Notes: a model not told the origin generated them from the sequence alone. Numbered from the stretch's first letter, positions 8,614 to 18,114 are shown. The stretch: 64,000 bases of DNA from RGIG5612 sp017511185 (GCA_017511185.1 JAFWLF010000085.1:82556-146555), one strand, 5' to 3'. Translations and numbers: made by a program.

Positions 8614-10026
8614 TTACAGTACCAGATTTTTCATGACTTCCTGCAGATCATCATAGTCTTCAATATGCTTAAGCTGCTCCATGGCTTTTTCTATTTTATC
8701 AGACGGCAGGATGATCTGTGCGTTGTTAAAGAATCTCTTATCCAGGTCTTCCTGTGTAATGCGGTAGCCGTCTTTGTTGGTGCCGGAAGAGTAGTCACAT
8801 TCGGCAGTATAAGTCTGGCCGTGTGCATCGATCTCCACTTTAGCATACCAGGACAGAGGATCCGTCTTTTTCTGCTCATAATAGCGCTCGGACCGCAGCA
8901 TTTTGACTTTGCTCATGAAACTGCGGATGCGAGGGTCTGTGAGGGCGGATTTATTCTGCCATGCCGGGCCGACTTCGTAACCGTATAATGCCATTGCTAA
9001 TGTATACGGACCGGAGAACTGTGCATCCACCTGGTTGCTGACTGCCATCTGGTCCGGATGCGCTACAAAGTCCGCACTGTAGCAGCGGATCTCATCGATC
9101 TCGTTCGGTCCAAAGTGATGTTCTTCCATGAGTTTATAAAAGCAGTCCAGATCCGAATGCAGATATCTGCATGCCGGGTAAGGTTTGAGCCCCATTGTAA
9201 GCCATTTCCATGTTTTTCCGATATCCCGTACCACTTCTTCCGGTTCCCATACACCAGGGATCCTGCAGTAGATAGCAGGGAAGCCATATTCGCTGTCCAG
9301 TGTATAGGCGTTGCCTGTATAGCCAAGGGAGGCCAGCTGTGCCGCACAGACAGCAGAATGTGCCAGCCAGGCTGCCGGGAAGTATTTGATCATTGTTTTA
9401 GGCATGGTGTTTTCCCAGTCTCTGCAGATCGGGAGAGAACAGATGCCGGCCGAAATGCCAATGCACTGGGCGAGCTGCTCGCGGGAAAGACCCAGCAGCA
9501 TGCCGCAAGCTACGGCTGCGCCAATGATATGTTCGTTGGAATTGCCAAACACATCCGGTGTTTTGCCTGTTTCTGCCAGACTTCTTCTCATGGCATTCAT
9601 CAGGACATCAGAAAGCCGGATGGCAACTTCGCCTCCAACGGCAAGTGCTGTCAGCATTTCTTTTCCGGTGGAATGCTGTTGCTCTGCGATTGCCATGACA
9701 GCAGGCATCAGGATCGGAGGGATGTGAGGGACCGGATCATAATCCAGACCATTCTGCAGTTCTCCGTTTGCCAGAGCGGCAGCGGCAGCGCTGACTTTTT
9801 CTCCTGTGCCGAGCACCGTTGCTTCCGGAAATCCGCCGGTCATTTTGGCGAACTGTATACCAATCTTTCCCTTGTCAGATGCGATACCGCCTAAGGTGTT
9901 GCTGACTGCGTCAAAAAGCAGTGTCTTAGTGATGTCGATGACTTCCTTGGGCAGGGTGTCATATGTGCGGTGTGCTTCCACAAAATCAAGAAGAGAATCT
10001 GTAACATTTACTTTGTTTTCACCCAT
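8614..10026 (-). CDS. MmgE/PrpD family protein (copy 1)
   Basis: 470 residues, full length for the MmgE/PrpD family, whose characterised members are 2-methylcitrate dehydratase and cis-aconitate decarboxylase. The helical N-terminal domain includes NGLDYDPVPHIPPILMPAV, matching the conserved NGxxxHxxD-type substrate loop, and the C-terminal lid follows. A clean AAAGGAG lies before ATG 10026. It is divergent from a second, dissimilar MmgE/PrpD gene at 10179, and the promoter region between them is only 152 bp. No methylcitrate synthase or lyase is nearby, so a methylcitrate cycle is not supported; the substrate is unknown. Confidence 0.88.
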   Translation of the reverse strand: MGENKVNVTDSLLDFVEAHRTYDTLPKEVIDITKTLLFDAVSNTLGGIASDKGKIGIQFAKMTGGFPEATVLGTGEKVSAAAAALANGELQNGLDYDPVPHIPPILMPAVMAIAEQQHSTGKEMLTALAVGGEVAIRLSDVLMNAMRRSLAETGKTPDVFGNSNEHIIGAAVACGMLLGLSREQLAQCIGISAGICSLPICRDWENTMPKTMIKYFPAAWLAHSAVCAAQLASLGYTGNAYTLDSEYGFPAIYCRIPGVWEPEEVVRDIGKTWKWLTMGLKPYPACRYLHSDLDCFYKLMEEHHFGPNEIDEIRCYSADFVAHPDQMAVSNQVDAQFSGPYTLAMALYGYEVGPAWQNKSALTDPRIRSFMSKVKMLRSERYYEQKKTDPLSWYAKVEIDAHGQTYTAECDYSSGTNKDGYRITQEDLDKRFFNNAQIILPSDKIEKAMEQLKHIEDYDDLQEVMKNLVL

Positions 10027-10110
10027 TTTTCTTCTCCTTTAATAACTGTTCAAACTTGATAATTTAATAATATAATAATAAATGAAGAGGGGATTATTTC
10101 AAGCAGAAAC

Positions 10111-10139
10111 TTGCTTTGTTGCCTGCTGTAGGATAGACT
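10111..10139 (+). promoter_or_regulatory. Candidate promoter of the second MmgE/PrpD gene
   Basis: TTGCTT (10111-10116), 17-bp spacer, TAGACT (10134-10139). The rest of the 10027-10178 divergent region is AT-rich with a run of AATAAT-like triplets near 10060-10080, where the minus-strand promoter should lie. Confidence 0.4.
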
Positions 10140-10178
10140 AATTACAGGATTTCTATTTTTTGTGGGGGGATTAGTTTT

Positions 10179-11597
10179 ATGAAGTTAGAAGAGGCAAAAT
10201 TAAGGCCACCAAAGGCAACGGAACTTCTTTGTCATAATCTGGTAAATACAAAATTCGAAGACCTCAGTGAAGATAATGTGCGCATTTTCAAGGACAGGCT
10301 GCTGGATATGACAGGCTGTATTTTTGGAGGAGCCGTCGTTCCGGAAGATCAGTTTTTGATTCAGAAACTCATCGACTGGGGCGGTAAGGAAGAGGCACCC
10401 CTCTTTGCAAGAAGCGGAAAGCTTCCAATGCCAAACGCCGTCATGGCAAACAGCATCACCGCCAGAGCAAATGACTATGGCAGCATGTTTTTCCATATCA
10501 AAAATGACAAGATCGCTTCCCACGCCGGGGAGACACTGATCCCAATGGGACTGACGCTGGCTGCTGCGCAGCCGACCTCCGGCAAAGAGTTTATTGCCAA
10601 CAATGTGGCAGCAGAAGATGTGACCGCCAGGATCCTGTACACCCTGCCTGTCAGATGGCCTACCGACATGCTCATGGTATCATCGGCAGCGGCGGCACTT
10701 GCCTCCCGTTATTACAAGCTGGATGAAGAGGAGACTAAGGCGGCATTGAGTTACGCCGCGTTGAACTCTACCGATCCGGCAAACTCCTATTTTGATTATT
10801 GTCAGGATTTCAAATATCACAACGGTGCCGGCGCACAGATGGGCATCATGGCCTGCGAGCTGGCAAAAGGCGGATGGAGAGGCCTGGAGGATCCGTACTA
10901 CGGACACTGGGGACTGATCTCCATGCAGCTTCCAAAGAACGATGGAAGCATCCTGCCGGATCTTTATAACGATGCTTTTGATGATGTCGGAAAAGTTTAT
11001 TACACAGAGGCCAGCTTTAAACGCGGACCGGGCGGTATTCCAACCTCGTCCGCTGCATCCTGCGGCAAAGGGGTCCGGAAAAAGATCGAAGAGCACTACG
11101 GAACGTTTGATCCGGCACAGATCAAGGAGTTCCATCTATACAGAACTATAAACATTTCTGATAATTATTACTGCAATCCGTTCAAACTGAGAAATCATAC
11201 CAATGCACTGTTCAGCTATCAGTTTGCAGCATGCTGCGCTATGTTAAACGGAAATGTCAGCGTGGCATATGTTCAGACACCTGCGATCCTGGAGGATCCT
11301 TATCTGATCCCTTTGACAGAAGGTTCTACCATGGGTACGTTTGAGACAGACGGCGATGCCAAACTCATGAAGATCGTTGTTGAGATGAAGGATGGCAAAG
11401 TGTTTGAAGATATAGAGGATTATTCCGCAGCCATGCACACCTATCCGACGCGGGAGTTTTTGCTTGGCAAATTCTGGGATCAGTTCAACACTTTTGGAAA
11501 TCTTCCAAAATCGACAGGCGAAAAGATCATTGAACTTGCGGATAAAATTGAAACCCTCACTGATATGAGAGAGTATACAGATCTGCTTGTTCTTTGA
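10179..11597 (+). CDS. MmgE/PrpD family protein (copy 2)
   Basis: 472 residues, same family as the divergent gene at 8614 but clearly different in sequence, so not a recent duplicate. Family landmarks include MANSITARANDYGSMF (the N-x-x-x-x-x-x-N/D substrate loop), ALASRYYKLDEEETKAAL and the fully conserved C-terminal lid region FKRGPGG. The start is ATG 10179 behind GGGGG. Two paralogues sharing one control region may act on related dicarboxylic or tricarboxylic acids, or form a hetero-oligomer. The stop converges on the Fe-S subunit gene at 11620 with only 22 nt between them. Confidence 0.85.
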   Translation: MKLEEAKLRPPKATELLCHNLVNTKFEDLSEDNVRIFKDRLLDMTGCIFGGAVVPEDQFLIQKLIDWGGKEEAPLFARSGKLPMPNAVMANSITARANDYGSMFFHIKNDKIASHAGETLIPMGLTLAAAQPTSGKEFIANNVAAEDVTARILYTLPVRWPTDMLMVSSAAAALASRYYKLDEEETKAALSYAALNSTDPANSYFDYCQDFKYHNGAGAQMGIMACELAKGGWRGLEDPYYGHWGLISMQLPKNDGSILPDLYNDAFDDVGKVYYTEASFKRGPGGIPTSSAASCGKGVRKKIEEHYGTFDPAQIKEFHLYRTINISDNYYCNPFKLRNHTNALFSYQFAACCAMLNGNVSVAYVQTPAILEDPYLIPLTEGSTMGTFETDGDAKLMKIVVEMKDGKVFEDIEDYSAAMHTYPTREFLLGKFWDQFNTFGNLPKSTGEKIIELADKIETLTDMREYTDLLVL

Positions 11598-11619
11598 TGT
11601 AATAAAAAGAACAAATCAT

Positions 11620-12132
11620 TTAATCCTTCAATGATGAATATGCGATCAGTTCTGCGGCTTTCTTCCGGAGTGTATTTTCGTACTCTTCTTTTTCTACCAG
11701 CTGCAGAGCTCCGAATGGACAGACCCTGACACAGGCAGGTTCCAGACCGTGTTTGACACGGGTAAGGCAGCCATCGCATTTTTCCATTTTGCCTTCTTTG
11801 TTATAGGTTGGAGCGGCAAACGGGCAGGCCATTGCACAGCTGTGACAGCCAATGCAGTTGGTATTATCGTAAATGGTAAAGCCAGTTTCCGGATCTTTTT
11901 TCAGGCAGCCCGAAGGGCAGGACTGGATGCATGGTGCATCCTCGCAGTGCATACAGGCAAGAGACATGAAAGTCATTTTGTCCTCCGGATCAGGACCGGA
12001 TTCCAGAGTAAAGCATTGACGGAACGGGCGATCGCCTGCTGTGACATCTATATCATTCTGATCCATGCAGGCGACGGCGCATGCACTGCAGCCCACACAT
12101 TTTCTTTTATCCAGTATAAACATATAACTCAT
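11620..12132 (-). CDS. 4Fe-4S dicluster subunit of molybdopterin oxidoreductase 1
   Basis: 170 residues of the DmsB/HycB type. Four cysteine groups can be seen: CVGCSACAVAC, CMHCEDAPCIQSC, CIGCHSCAMAC and CDGC...CVRVC, enough for four [4Fe-4S] clusters. It passes electrons between the molybdenum subunit and a redox partner. It is the last gene of a three-gene operon and overlaps the Mo subunit gene by 4 nt (ATGA). No membrane anchor or Tat signal, so the complex is cytoplasmic. Confidence 0.93.
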   Translation of the reverse strand: MSYMFILDKRKCVGCSACAVACMDQNDIDVTAGDRPFRQCFTLESGPDPEDKMTFMSLACMHCEDAPCIQSCPSGCLKKDPETGFTIYDNTNCIGCHSCAMACPFAAPTYNKEGKMEKCDGCLTRVKHGLEPACVRVCPFGALQLVEKEEYENTLRKKAAELIAYSSLKD

Positions 12133-14261
12133 GACTCTACCTCGGCTTTTTCAATACGGCAGCGCAGCTGTTTAAAACCCGGAAATCCCGAATATGGATC
12201 CAGGAACGTGTTTGACAGCAGCAGGTTGACATTTGCTTCTTCGTATCCGTGATACAGATTGACCTGACCCTGAAGTGCAATTGCGGATAGATTTGCTTTC
12301 ACTTTGATCTTATTAACGGCAGAAATCAGATAAATGTCATCTCCCTGTTTGATGTTTAAATGTGAAGCATCTAACGGGTTGATATCTGCCATGACTTCCG
12401 GCCGAAGACTTCTCAGCCACGGAACTTTGTGGAGATGGGAGTGGATCGCATTTGCCTGCCGTCCGCCGGATATAAGGGTGAACGGAAATTCTTCCGGGGA
12501 CTCCTCGCCAAAACCGCTGTACCACTTAGGCAGCGGATCCAGATTGTGGGAGGCAGCATATTTTGCGATCACCTCGCTGTAAAGTTCGATCTTTCCGGAT
12601 GGTGTTTTTAATGGTTTGGATAAAAACGGTTCCCGCTGCACACGTTCGACCGGAACCTGTTTTGCAGCCGCTTTGGCCTGATCCAGATCGACAGGTGTTT
12701 CCCGGAAGATGTGCTTGATGCAGGCATCATAGCCGGATTTCAAAAGATCATCATCCAGATTCAGTGCTTTTGCAACGCCGGCAATAATGGCAACGTCATC
12801 CCTGCTTTCATAAAGAGGTTCGACAGCAGGAGAACTGTAGAAAATACAGCCATTGCCGTTGGCTTTGACTTCACTTCGCTCCAGGGATGTGCAGGCAGGC
12901 AGGACGACATCTGCAAGAGAGCAGAATTCTGTCCAGAAAATATCTGTGGCTGCGATAAATTCCATTTGCTTTGCTGCTTCCACAAACTTGTCAGACTGTG
13001 GATGGATCATGGTGTTTATGCCGTGACCATAGATGGCTTTCAGCGGATAAGGATCACCACTTTCCGCCTGTCTTACAAAATCCATTAGCTGGCATTCGTC
13101 CTTCAACTCTGCCCATACAGGAAAGCGAGCCGATCCGATACGAGGCTTATTGCCCGTTGGCCTGACATCATTCAAAAACTCTTCTTCTTTGGTAACAAAA
13201 CCGGCACCCATTTCCAGCCAGGAGCCATAGGAAGGATTCATACCGCCTTTTCGTGCGACATTTCCTTTCAGAATATTTAATGCAACAACAGCCCTGTGTG
13301 TCTGCAGCCCGTTGATATGGTGGCAAAGCCCATTGCTCGGCATGATGAGGGGATTCTTTGCCTCGCCGATCAGCCGGGCAAGTTCGTTGATCGTTTCTGC
13401 CGGAACACCGGTGATCCTTTCACATTCCTCCACCGTGTATTCGGAAACCATTGCTTTGTATTCCTCAAAGCCATGGACATAGTTGTCTATAAATTCTTTA
13501 TCGATCCAGTCGTTTTTGATCATGATCGCGGCAATTGTATTGGCCAGGTATCCGTCGGTACCGGATTTGATGGTGATCATGATATCGGCCTTTTGCTGGT
13601 TTGGTGTGACCCGGGTGTCGATGTTGACGACCCGTCCGCCTTTTTCCATGTAATTGAAAAAACTACGGCCACTTGGGAATTTGCTGATCATGTGGTTGGC
13701 AGACCAGCCTACCAGCAGGTCCGGCCCTCCCGCCATGTCCGCATTCATTTCATCACCAAAGGCCAGCAGGTAACTCATTACTTCGGCGGTATGACAGGTA
13801 CTGGATTCTGTCATGTAGTTTTCTATACCAAAACTGAATGCAAGACGGTGAAGCCACGGACGGTACCACTTTGGATAGCCGGTCATAAAAGCAACTGCAT
13901 CTGCACCGTATTTTTCTTTTACATTGTTCAGCCCTTCCGCGATCAGGCGGAAAGCTTCTTCCCATGTGATCGGTTCAAATTCATCAGAGCCGCGCGGGCC
14001 GACCCGTTTCATCGGATGCTGGATCCGGTCTTTGCGGTAAAGATATTGACGGTTGGCAGCACCTTTGGTGCAGAGGGAACCGTTGTTTGGACCAAATCCT
14101 TTGGTCCCTTCGACCTTGATCACTTTCCCGTCTTTCACATAAACATCCAGCCCGCACTGCGGTCCCGGGGTGCAGATGTCGCAGACCGAATGTCTGATCT
14201 CGATCCCTGTTTCTTCACATGGGATCTTGGCACGCAGTAATTCTTTTACATCCTCACTCAT
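12129..14261 (-). CDS. Molybdopterin oxidoreductase catalytic subunit 1
   Basis: 710 residues, DMSO-reductase superfamily. The N-terminal [4Fe-4S] site uses C27, C30, C36 and C64, with C-x2-C-x5-C spacing instead of the common C-x2-C-x3-C. The probable molybdenum ligand is C156 in ESSTCHTAEV, where a Cys-His pair resembles formate dehydrogenases. The C-terminal molybdopterin dinucleotide domain (LISGGRQANAIHSHLHK) is present. No twin-arginine signal. Its operon partners are a flavoprotein upstream and an Fe-S protein downstream, so NAD(P)H is a likely electron partner. The substrate is unknown; formate dehydrogenase is unlikely given the overall context. Confidence 0.9.
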   Translation of the reverse strand: MSEDVKELLRAKIPCEETGIEIRHSVCDICTPGPQCGLDVYVKDGKVIKVEGTKGFGPNNGSLCTKGAANRQYLYRKDRIQHPMKRVGPRGSDEFEPITWEEAFRLIAEGLNNVKEKYGADAVAFMTGYPKWYRPWLHRLAFSFGIENYMTESSTCHTAEVMSYLLAFGDEMNADMAGGPDLLVGWSANHMISKFPSGRSFFNYMEKGGRVVNIDTRVTPNQQKADIMITIKSGTDGYLANTIAAIMIKNDWIDKEFIDNYVHGFEEYKAMVSEYTVEECERITGVPAETINELARLIGEAKNPLIMPSNGLCHHINGLQTHRAVVALNILKGNVARKGGMNPSYGSWLEMGAGFVTKEEEFLNDVRPTGNKPRIGSARFPVWAELKDECQLMDFVRQAESGDPYPLKAIYGHGINTMIHPQSDKFVEAAKQMEFIAATDIFWTEFCSLADVVLPACTSLERSEVKANGNGCIFYSSPAVEPLYESRDDVAIIAGVAKALNLDDDLLKSGYDACIKHIFRETPVDLDQAKAAAKQVPVERVQREPFLSKPLKTPSGKIELYSEVIAKYAASHNLDPLPKWYSGFGEESPEEFPFTLISGGRQANAIHSHLHKVPWLRSLRPEVMADINPLDASHLNIKQGDDIYLISAVNKIKVKANLSAIALQGQVNLYHGYEEANVNLLLSNTFLDPYSGFPGFKQLRCRIEKAEVES

Positions 14262-15535
14262 GATTCTTTGTCTCCTAGTAAATTGATCAACTCCGCAGGC
14301 AGCCCTTCCGCAAGAAGCATGCCCCTTTGTGCCGGGGTCAGAGTGCTTTCGCCATGCAAAAGGCGTTTTGTCAGATGGCTCTTCAGGATGCCGCTGATCC
14401 TGTACTGCCCGAATATATTTATACTGTTCAGCCGGCCTGCGTCCATACAGACTTCTACCAGGAAGTCTTTTCCTGTAAACCGCCGGTGTTCTCCCGGAAG
14501 GGAAATGTCTCCCAGACTGATAAAATCCATATCCATAAAATGCGTAATATTATGAAGGATATTTCCGTAGTAAACAGCTTCTTTGCCTGCCATGTTTTTG
14601 CCCGCGCACTCTCCCTGCGCTCCGGCATTTGCCCAGAGGCCGATCACGGAAGTTTCTCCGGTCTGAAGGTTCTTTCCTTCACAGCAGTCGCCCGCCGCAA
14701 AAATGGCGGGAACATTTGTCTGCATCTGTTCATTAACAATGATGCCTTTGCCGATTTTTATTTCTGTTCCTTCAACGGCCTTTGTGTTAGCGACTAACTG
14801 GATATTGGCATGGACGCCGATACAAAGACAGATGCAGTCTGCCTCCAGCGTGCGCCCGTCGGAGAGTTCAACTGTATTTGACCGGATAGCAGCAACCTGC
14901 GCGTTATAGATCTGCGCGATCTTAAGATCGTTCAGTTTTGCCTGCATCATCGCGGCGACATCCGGATAGGCGGCAAGAGGAAACAGGCCGGAGGCTCCGT
15001 CGATGAGTGTTGTCGGTATTCCCTTTCGATAAAAAATTTCGGCTGTCTTGATTCCTGCCATAGAGGCACCGATGACAACAGCCGATTTTACATTTTCTTT
15101 TTCAATATGATTTCGCAGGTTTTGTGCGTCTTTCAGTGTACGCATCAGGAAAAATCTGCCGGCATTTTCTGTAAGGGAAGCAGGTACAACTGCGCTGGCA
15201 CCTGTTGCAACAAGAATGGAATCAAAGCGCTTCCTTGTCCCGTCTGCAAGTTCTATTTCTTTTTTGGCAGCATCCACGTGCACGGCTTCTGTTTCGCTGT
15301 GCAGCTCAAGCTGAAAGTCCTTTACGATCTCTTCCATGGAACCGAATGGAAAAGTGCCTTCCAGAGGAAGAGCATCCGATGCATAATAGGTACTCAGCAT
15401 AGGATTAAATGGAGGATCCGCAGTGTCACTGTAAACAACGATCCTTCCATCCGGGTCATTTTTCCTGATCGCTTTTGCTGCATGATATCCTGCGCAGCCA
15501 AAGCCGATAATTGCATAGTTTTTCATTTCAGTCAT
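14258..15535 (-). CDS. FAD-dependent NAD(P)H oxidoreductase of operon 1
   Basis: About 425 residues of the pyridine nucleotide-disulfide oxidoreductase / nitrite reductase flavoprotein group. The FAD site IIGFGCAGYHAAKAI is at the N-terminus, a second dinucleotide site (AVVIGASMAGIKTAEIF) near 160, and the closing FAD motif IFAAGDCCEG near 290. It probably exchanges electrons between NAD(P)H and the Fe-S/Mo subunits encoded downstream, with which it overlaps by 4 nt. I chose ATG 15535; a TTG at 15556 and ATG 15526 are alternatives, and no strong ribosome site decides between them. Confidence 0.85.
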   Translation of the reverse strand: MTEMKNYAIIGFGCAGYHAAKAIRKNDPDGRIVVYSDTADPPFNPMLSTYYASDALPLEGTFPFGSMEEIVKDFQLELHSETEAVHVDAAKKEIELADGTRKRFDSILVATGASAVVPASLTENAGRFFLMRTLKDAQNLRNHIEKENVKSAVVIGASMAGIKTAEIFYRKGIPTTLIDGASGLFPLAAYPDVAAMMQAKLNDLKIAQIYNAQVAAIRSNTVELSDGRTLEADCICLCIGVHANIQLVANTKAVEGTEIKIGKGIIVNEQMQTNVPAIFAAGDCCEGKNLQTGETSVIGLWANAGAQGECAGKNMAGKEAVYYGNILHNITHFMDMDFISLGDISLPGEHRRFTGKDFLVEVCMDAGRLNSINIFGQYRISGILKSHLTKRLLHGESTLTPAQRGMLLAEGLPAELINLLGDKES

Positions 15536-15713
15536 TTCTTTTTCTTTGTCAAACAAGGATGATACGTTTGTTCCTATTCATTCTAGCATATTTACTTCTG
15601 TAATTCACCGTGCAGTTTTTAGTCTGTAGGATCACAAAACTGGTTGCGGGGTACTTTGACTGGCTGTATCATAAAGAAGAAACATAGGCTTTCAAACAAA
15701 GAGCTCGTTAGAA

Positions 15714-17327
15714 ATGAAGTTTAAAAGTGCAAAAAGAACTTTTTTGTTAAGAGGAAGAGATATCGATGCCTGTTCAGCTTTTCTGGAAGAGGCTTTGGAT
15801 TCGAGCGGAGTAGAAAGACAGAACAAGCTGCGGATCCGTCTGACCATCGAAGAACTGCTGCTGCGTTTCAGGGAACAGTTTGGCGAGGATCATCCATTCC
15901 AGATTTCCATGAACTGGCGGTTTGGAAACCCGAATGTGACAGTGGAGCTGGAGGGAACTAATTTCAATCCGCTTGTGAAACAGGAAAATGACCAGGAAGA
16001 TTGGAACAGTTCTGTATTGAATACCCTGGGTATCCGGCCGCAGTTCTATTATTCCGGAAACCGCAACATCATCCGGATCGGCATTCCGTCGCATAAAATG
16101 AATCCGATCCTTCGGTTAGCAATTGCCCTGGCTATAGCGCTGATTGCCGGGCTTCTGATAAAGAGCTTTCTTCCGGAAGCATCCCTTACCATTCCTGGCA
16201 GCTGGCTGACGCCGGTATTTGATCTTTGGGTCCGTGGTCTGAATCTGATCTCAGGTCCGGTGATCTTTTTTATGGTCGTTACGACTGTGCTTGGCATGAA
16301 GCGGTTATCGATCAAAGGTGCGAGCAGCAAACTGATCGTAGGCAGATATTTTCTGATCTCTGCAGCCATTGCTGTTTTTATCGTCGTCATTGCTTCTTTG
16401 ATCCAGCATGTGACGGTTTCAAGCCAGCCGATCAACAATGTAACGGTTGCAGAGGTAGTGAATTTCTTTTTCCAGTTTGTACCGGCTAATATCATCAGCC
16501 CATTTATAGAGGCTAACACACCGCAGTTGATTTTTATGGCATTAATATTAGGCGTCATGCTGAATATCCTGCGCGGGCAGGTGCCAAATCTGATCCGGAT
16601 CATCAATCAGATCAACAGTGTTTGTCTTCTGATGGCAGAATGGATCAGCTATCTGGTTCCGGTCTTTACTTGTCTTTTACTTGGAATCGTGATCATAGAA
16701 GGTCAGTTGAATCTGTTTTTAAAACTCTGGCAGCCGCTTGCTTTGTCGATTGTTTTAACTGCTTTCGTGCTGTTCTTTTCTGTAGTGAGATTATCCCTGA
16801 CAAAACATGTACCAATAAAGGTTCTTCTTTCCAAAATGAAACGGCCGTTCCTGACAGCACTTCGGAGAGGCTCTATCAGCGCTTCTTACGGCGAGACGGA
16901 ATACTCCTGCACAAGGCAGCTGGGTATTGACCGCGATTTTACAGAAGTCAGTCTTTCCAACGGAATCGTTCTTTATATGCCGATCAGCATTCTGGGAACA
17001 CTGGTGTTTTTCGTCTGGATCGCTTCTTTGTATCAGGTCCAGGTTACCTGGGTCTGGTATGCGATCGCCGCTTTATTTGCTGCGATCCTGATGGAAGCAG
17101 CGCCGCCGGTCCCTGGCGTCAGCCTTCTTGTTTTTATGGTGATCTTTAAAATGCTGAACGTACCGGAGGAAGCATTGATCCCGGCAATGGTCTTTGATAT
17201 TCTCTTTGGAATTGTGTCAGCAGCTGCGAATCAGATGCTGCTGCAGGTAGAGATGGTGAATCAGGCAACCAAGATGGGATTGCTGAATCGGGACATATTA
17301 ACGACTCCGCTCAGAAAAAAGAATTGA
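15714..17327 (+). CDS. ATPase-like domain fused to a dicarboxylate/amino acid:cation symporter
   Basis: 537 residues in two parts. Residues 1-120 look like a GHKL/HATPase_c_2 (RsbW-like) domain: KLRIRLTIEELLLRF resembles the N-box helix, and GTNFNPL lies where the next motif would be, though a clear G-box is not seen. From about 130 there is a DAACS (SDF) symporter with eight or more helices, including GPVIFFMVVTTVLGM and the helical-hairpin region AAPPVPGVSLLVFMV. This family imports C4-dicarboxylates or acidic amino acids with Na+ or H+. The regulatory-looking head is unusual. The gene sits between the Mo operon and a LuxR gene; a terminator lies inside the convergent neighbour. Confidence 0.8.
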   Translation: MKFKSAKRTFLLRGRDIDACSAFLEEALDSSGVERQNKLRIRLTIEELLLRFREQFGEDHPFQISMNWRFGNPNVTVELEGTNFNPLVKQENDQEDWNSSVLNTLGIRPQFYYSGNRNIIRIGIPSHKMNPILRLAIALAIALIAGLLIKSFLPEASLTIPGSWLTPVFDLWVRGLNLISGPVIFFMVVTTVLGMKRLSIKGASSKLIVGRYFLISAAIAVFIVVIASLIQHVTVSSQPINNVTVAEVVNFFFQFVPANIISPFIEANTPQLIFMALILGVMLNILRGQVPNLIRIINQINSVCLLMAEWISYLVPVFTCLLLGIVIIEGQLNLFLKLWQPLALSIVLTAFVLFFSVVRLSLTKHVPIKVLLSKMKRPFLTALRRGSISASYGETEYSCTRQLGIDRDFTEVSLSNGIVLYMPISILGTLVFFVWIASLYQVQVTWVWYAIAALFAAILMEAAPPVPGVSLLVFMVIFKMLNVPEEALIPAMVFDILFGIVSAAANQMLLQVEMVNQATKMGLLNRDILTTPLRKKN

Positions 17328-17331
17328 TCTG

Positions 17332-18114
17332 TTAACCTCGAAAGATGCCAAACAGGCCGACACGGTTTTTCGTGCCGGTCTTTTTGTATATATTGTGGAC
17401 ATGTTTTTCAAATGTGGATTTGGTAATGCACAGTTCATCCTGTATAGCAGGATCGGCAATCCCGTTTAACATCATCGTGATGATCTCTTCTTCCCTGCGG
17501 GTAAGAGCATAGTCAGCAATAAATGCTTTTGGAACGGAAAAGCCCGGCGCATTCGGATCTGTCTTAAAGCCCCGGTACCGGGTCACAAGGCGGAAAAGTT
17601 TTAACTCAATATGGACTTTCAGCAGTTCCATGATGAACAGTTCTTTTTCTGTAAAATCGCCGTCTTCTTTTCTACGGTAAAGGCCGATCATTCCCAGCTT
17701 GATATCATTGCGGACAAAGGTGGCCTGCAGGGCATAATAGAGTTTCTGCGGTTTGTAGACTTCTCTGTAAAGGGCAGAGTTCTGCCATTCTTCTTCATCC
17801 CGGGAATCTGTTGCACGAAAAACGCTGCTCCAGGGAGCTTCCATATATTCCCACCAGATAGAACGGTAATTTCCTTCTACAAATCTTGATTCATCAAAGG
17901 TTTCATCCTCCTGGCCGGAGAAATAAGGTTCATCATAAATAAACTCATTGTTGAGCGATGTGACCCTGAGCGCCATCGCTTTTCGAAAGGGGATGATGGT
18001 TTTGATTTGTGACAGGAGGATCCGGGAAAGGTCGGAAAAGGAATCGCAAAGATTGATCCGATAGATCACCTGCGAAATATAGGAACTTTCTTTTGTGGAT
18101 AAGGTTACTGCCAT
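17332..18114 (-). CDS. LuxR-family transcriptional regulator
   Basis: 260 residues. The N-terminal 190 residues look like a GAF-type sensor domain without membrane segments. The C-terminal LuxR helix-turn-helix is clear: LTRREEEIITMMLNGIADPAI then STFEKHVHNIYKKTGTKNR. The start is ATG 18114, preceded by a GGGGG site; the open frame runs much further upstream only because it is antisense to the CoA-transferase gene. It is divergent from the CoA-transferase/acyl-CoA dehydrogenase/Etf operon and probably controls it, perhaps also the neighbouring transporter. Confidence 0.88.
   Translation of the reverse strand: MAVTLSTKESSYISQVIYRINLCDSFSDLSRILLSQIKTIIPFRKAMALRVTSLNNEFIYDEPYFSGQEDETFDESRFVEGNYRSIWWEYMEAPWSSVFRATDSRDEEEWQNSALYREVYKPQKLYYALQATFVRNDIKLGMIGLYRRKEDGDFTEKELFIMELLKVHIELKLFRLVTRYRGFKTDPNAPGFSVPKAFIADYALTRREEEIITMMLNGIADPAIQDELCITKSTFEKHVHNIYKKTGTKNRVGLFGIFRG
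17355..17385 (+). terminator. Terminator for the symporter gene inside the luxR coding end
   Basis: GGCCGACACG pairs (one mismatch, one G-U) with CGTGCCGGTC around GTTTTT, followed by T5. It lies 27 nt after the symporter stop but within the last codons of the opposing LuxR gene. Confidence 0.7.

Noticed and set aside
8614..11597. 2-methylcitrate cycle
   Set aside because: Two MmgE/PrpD proteins but no methylcitrate synthase, methylisocitrate lyase or aconitase nearby.
13296..14240. 314-codon plus-strand frame opposite the Mo subunit
   Set aside because: Antisense shadow of a conserved molybdopterin gene; composition unlike a real protein.
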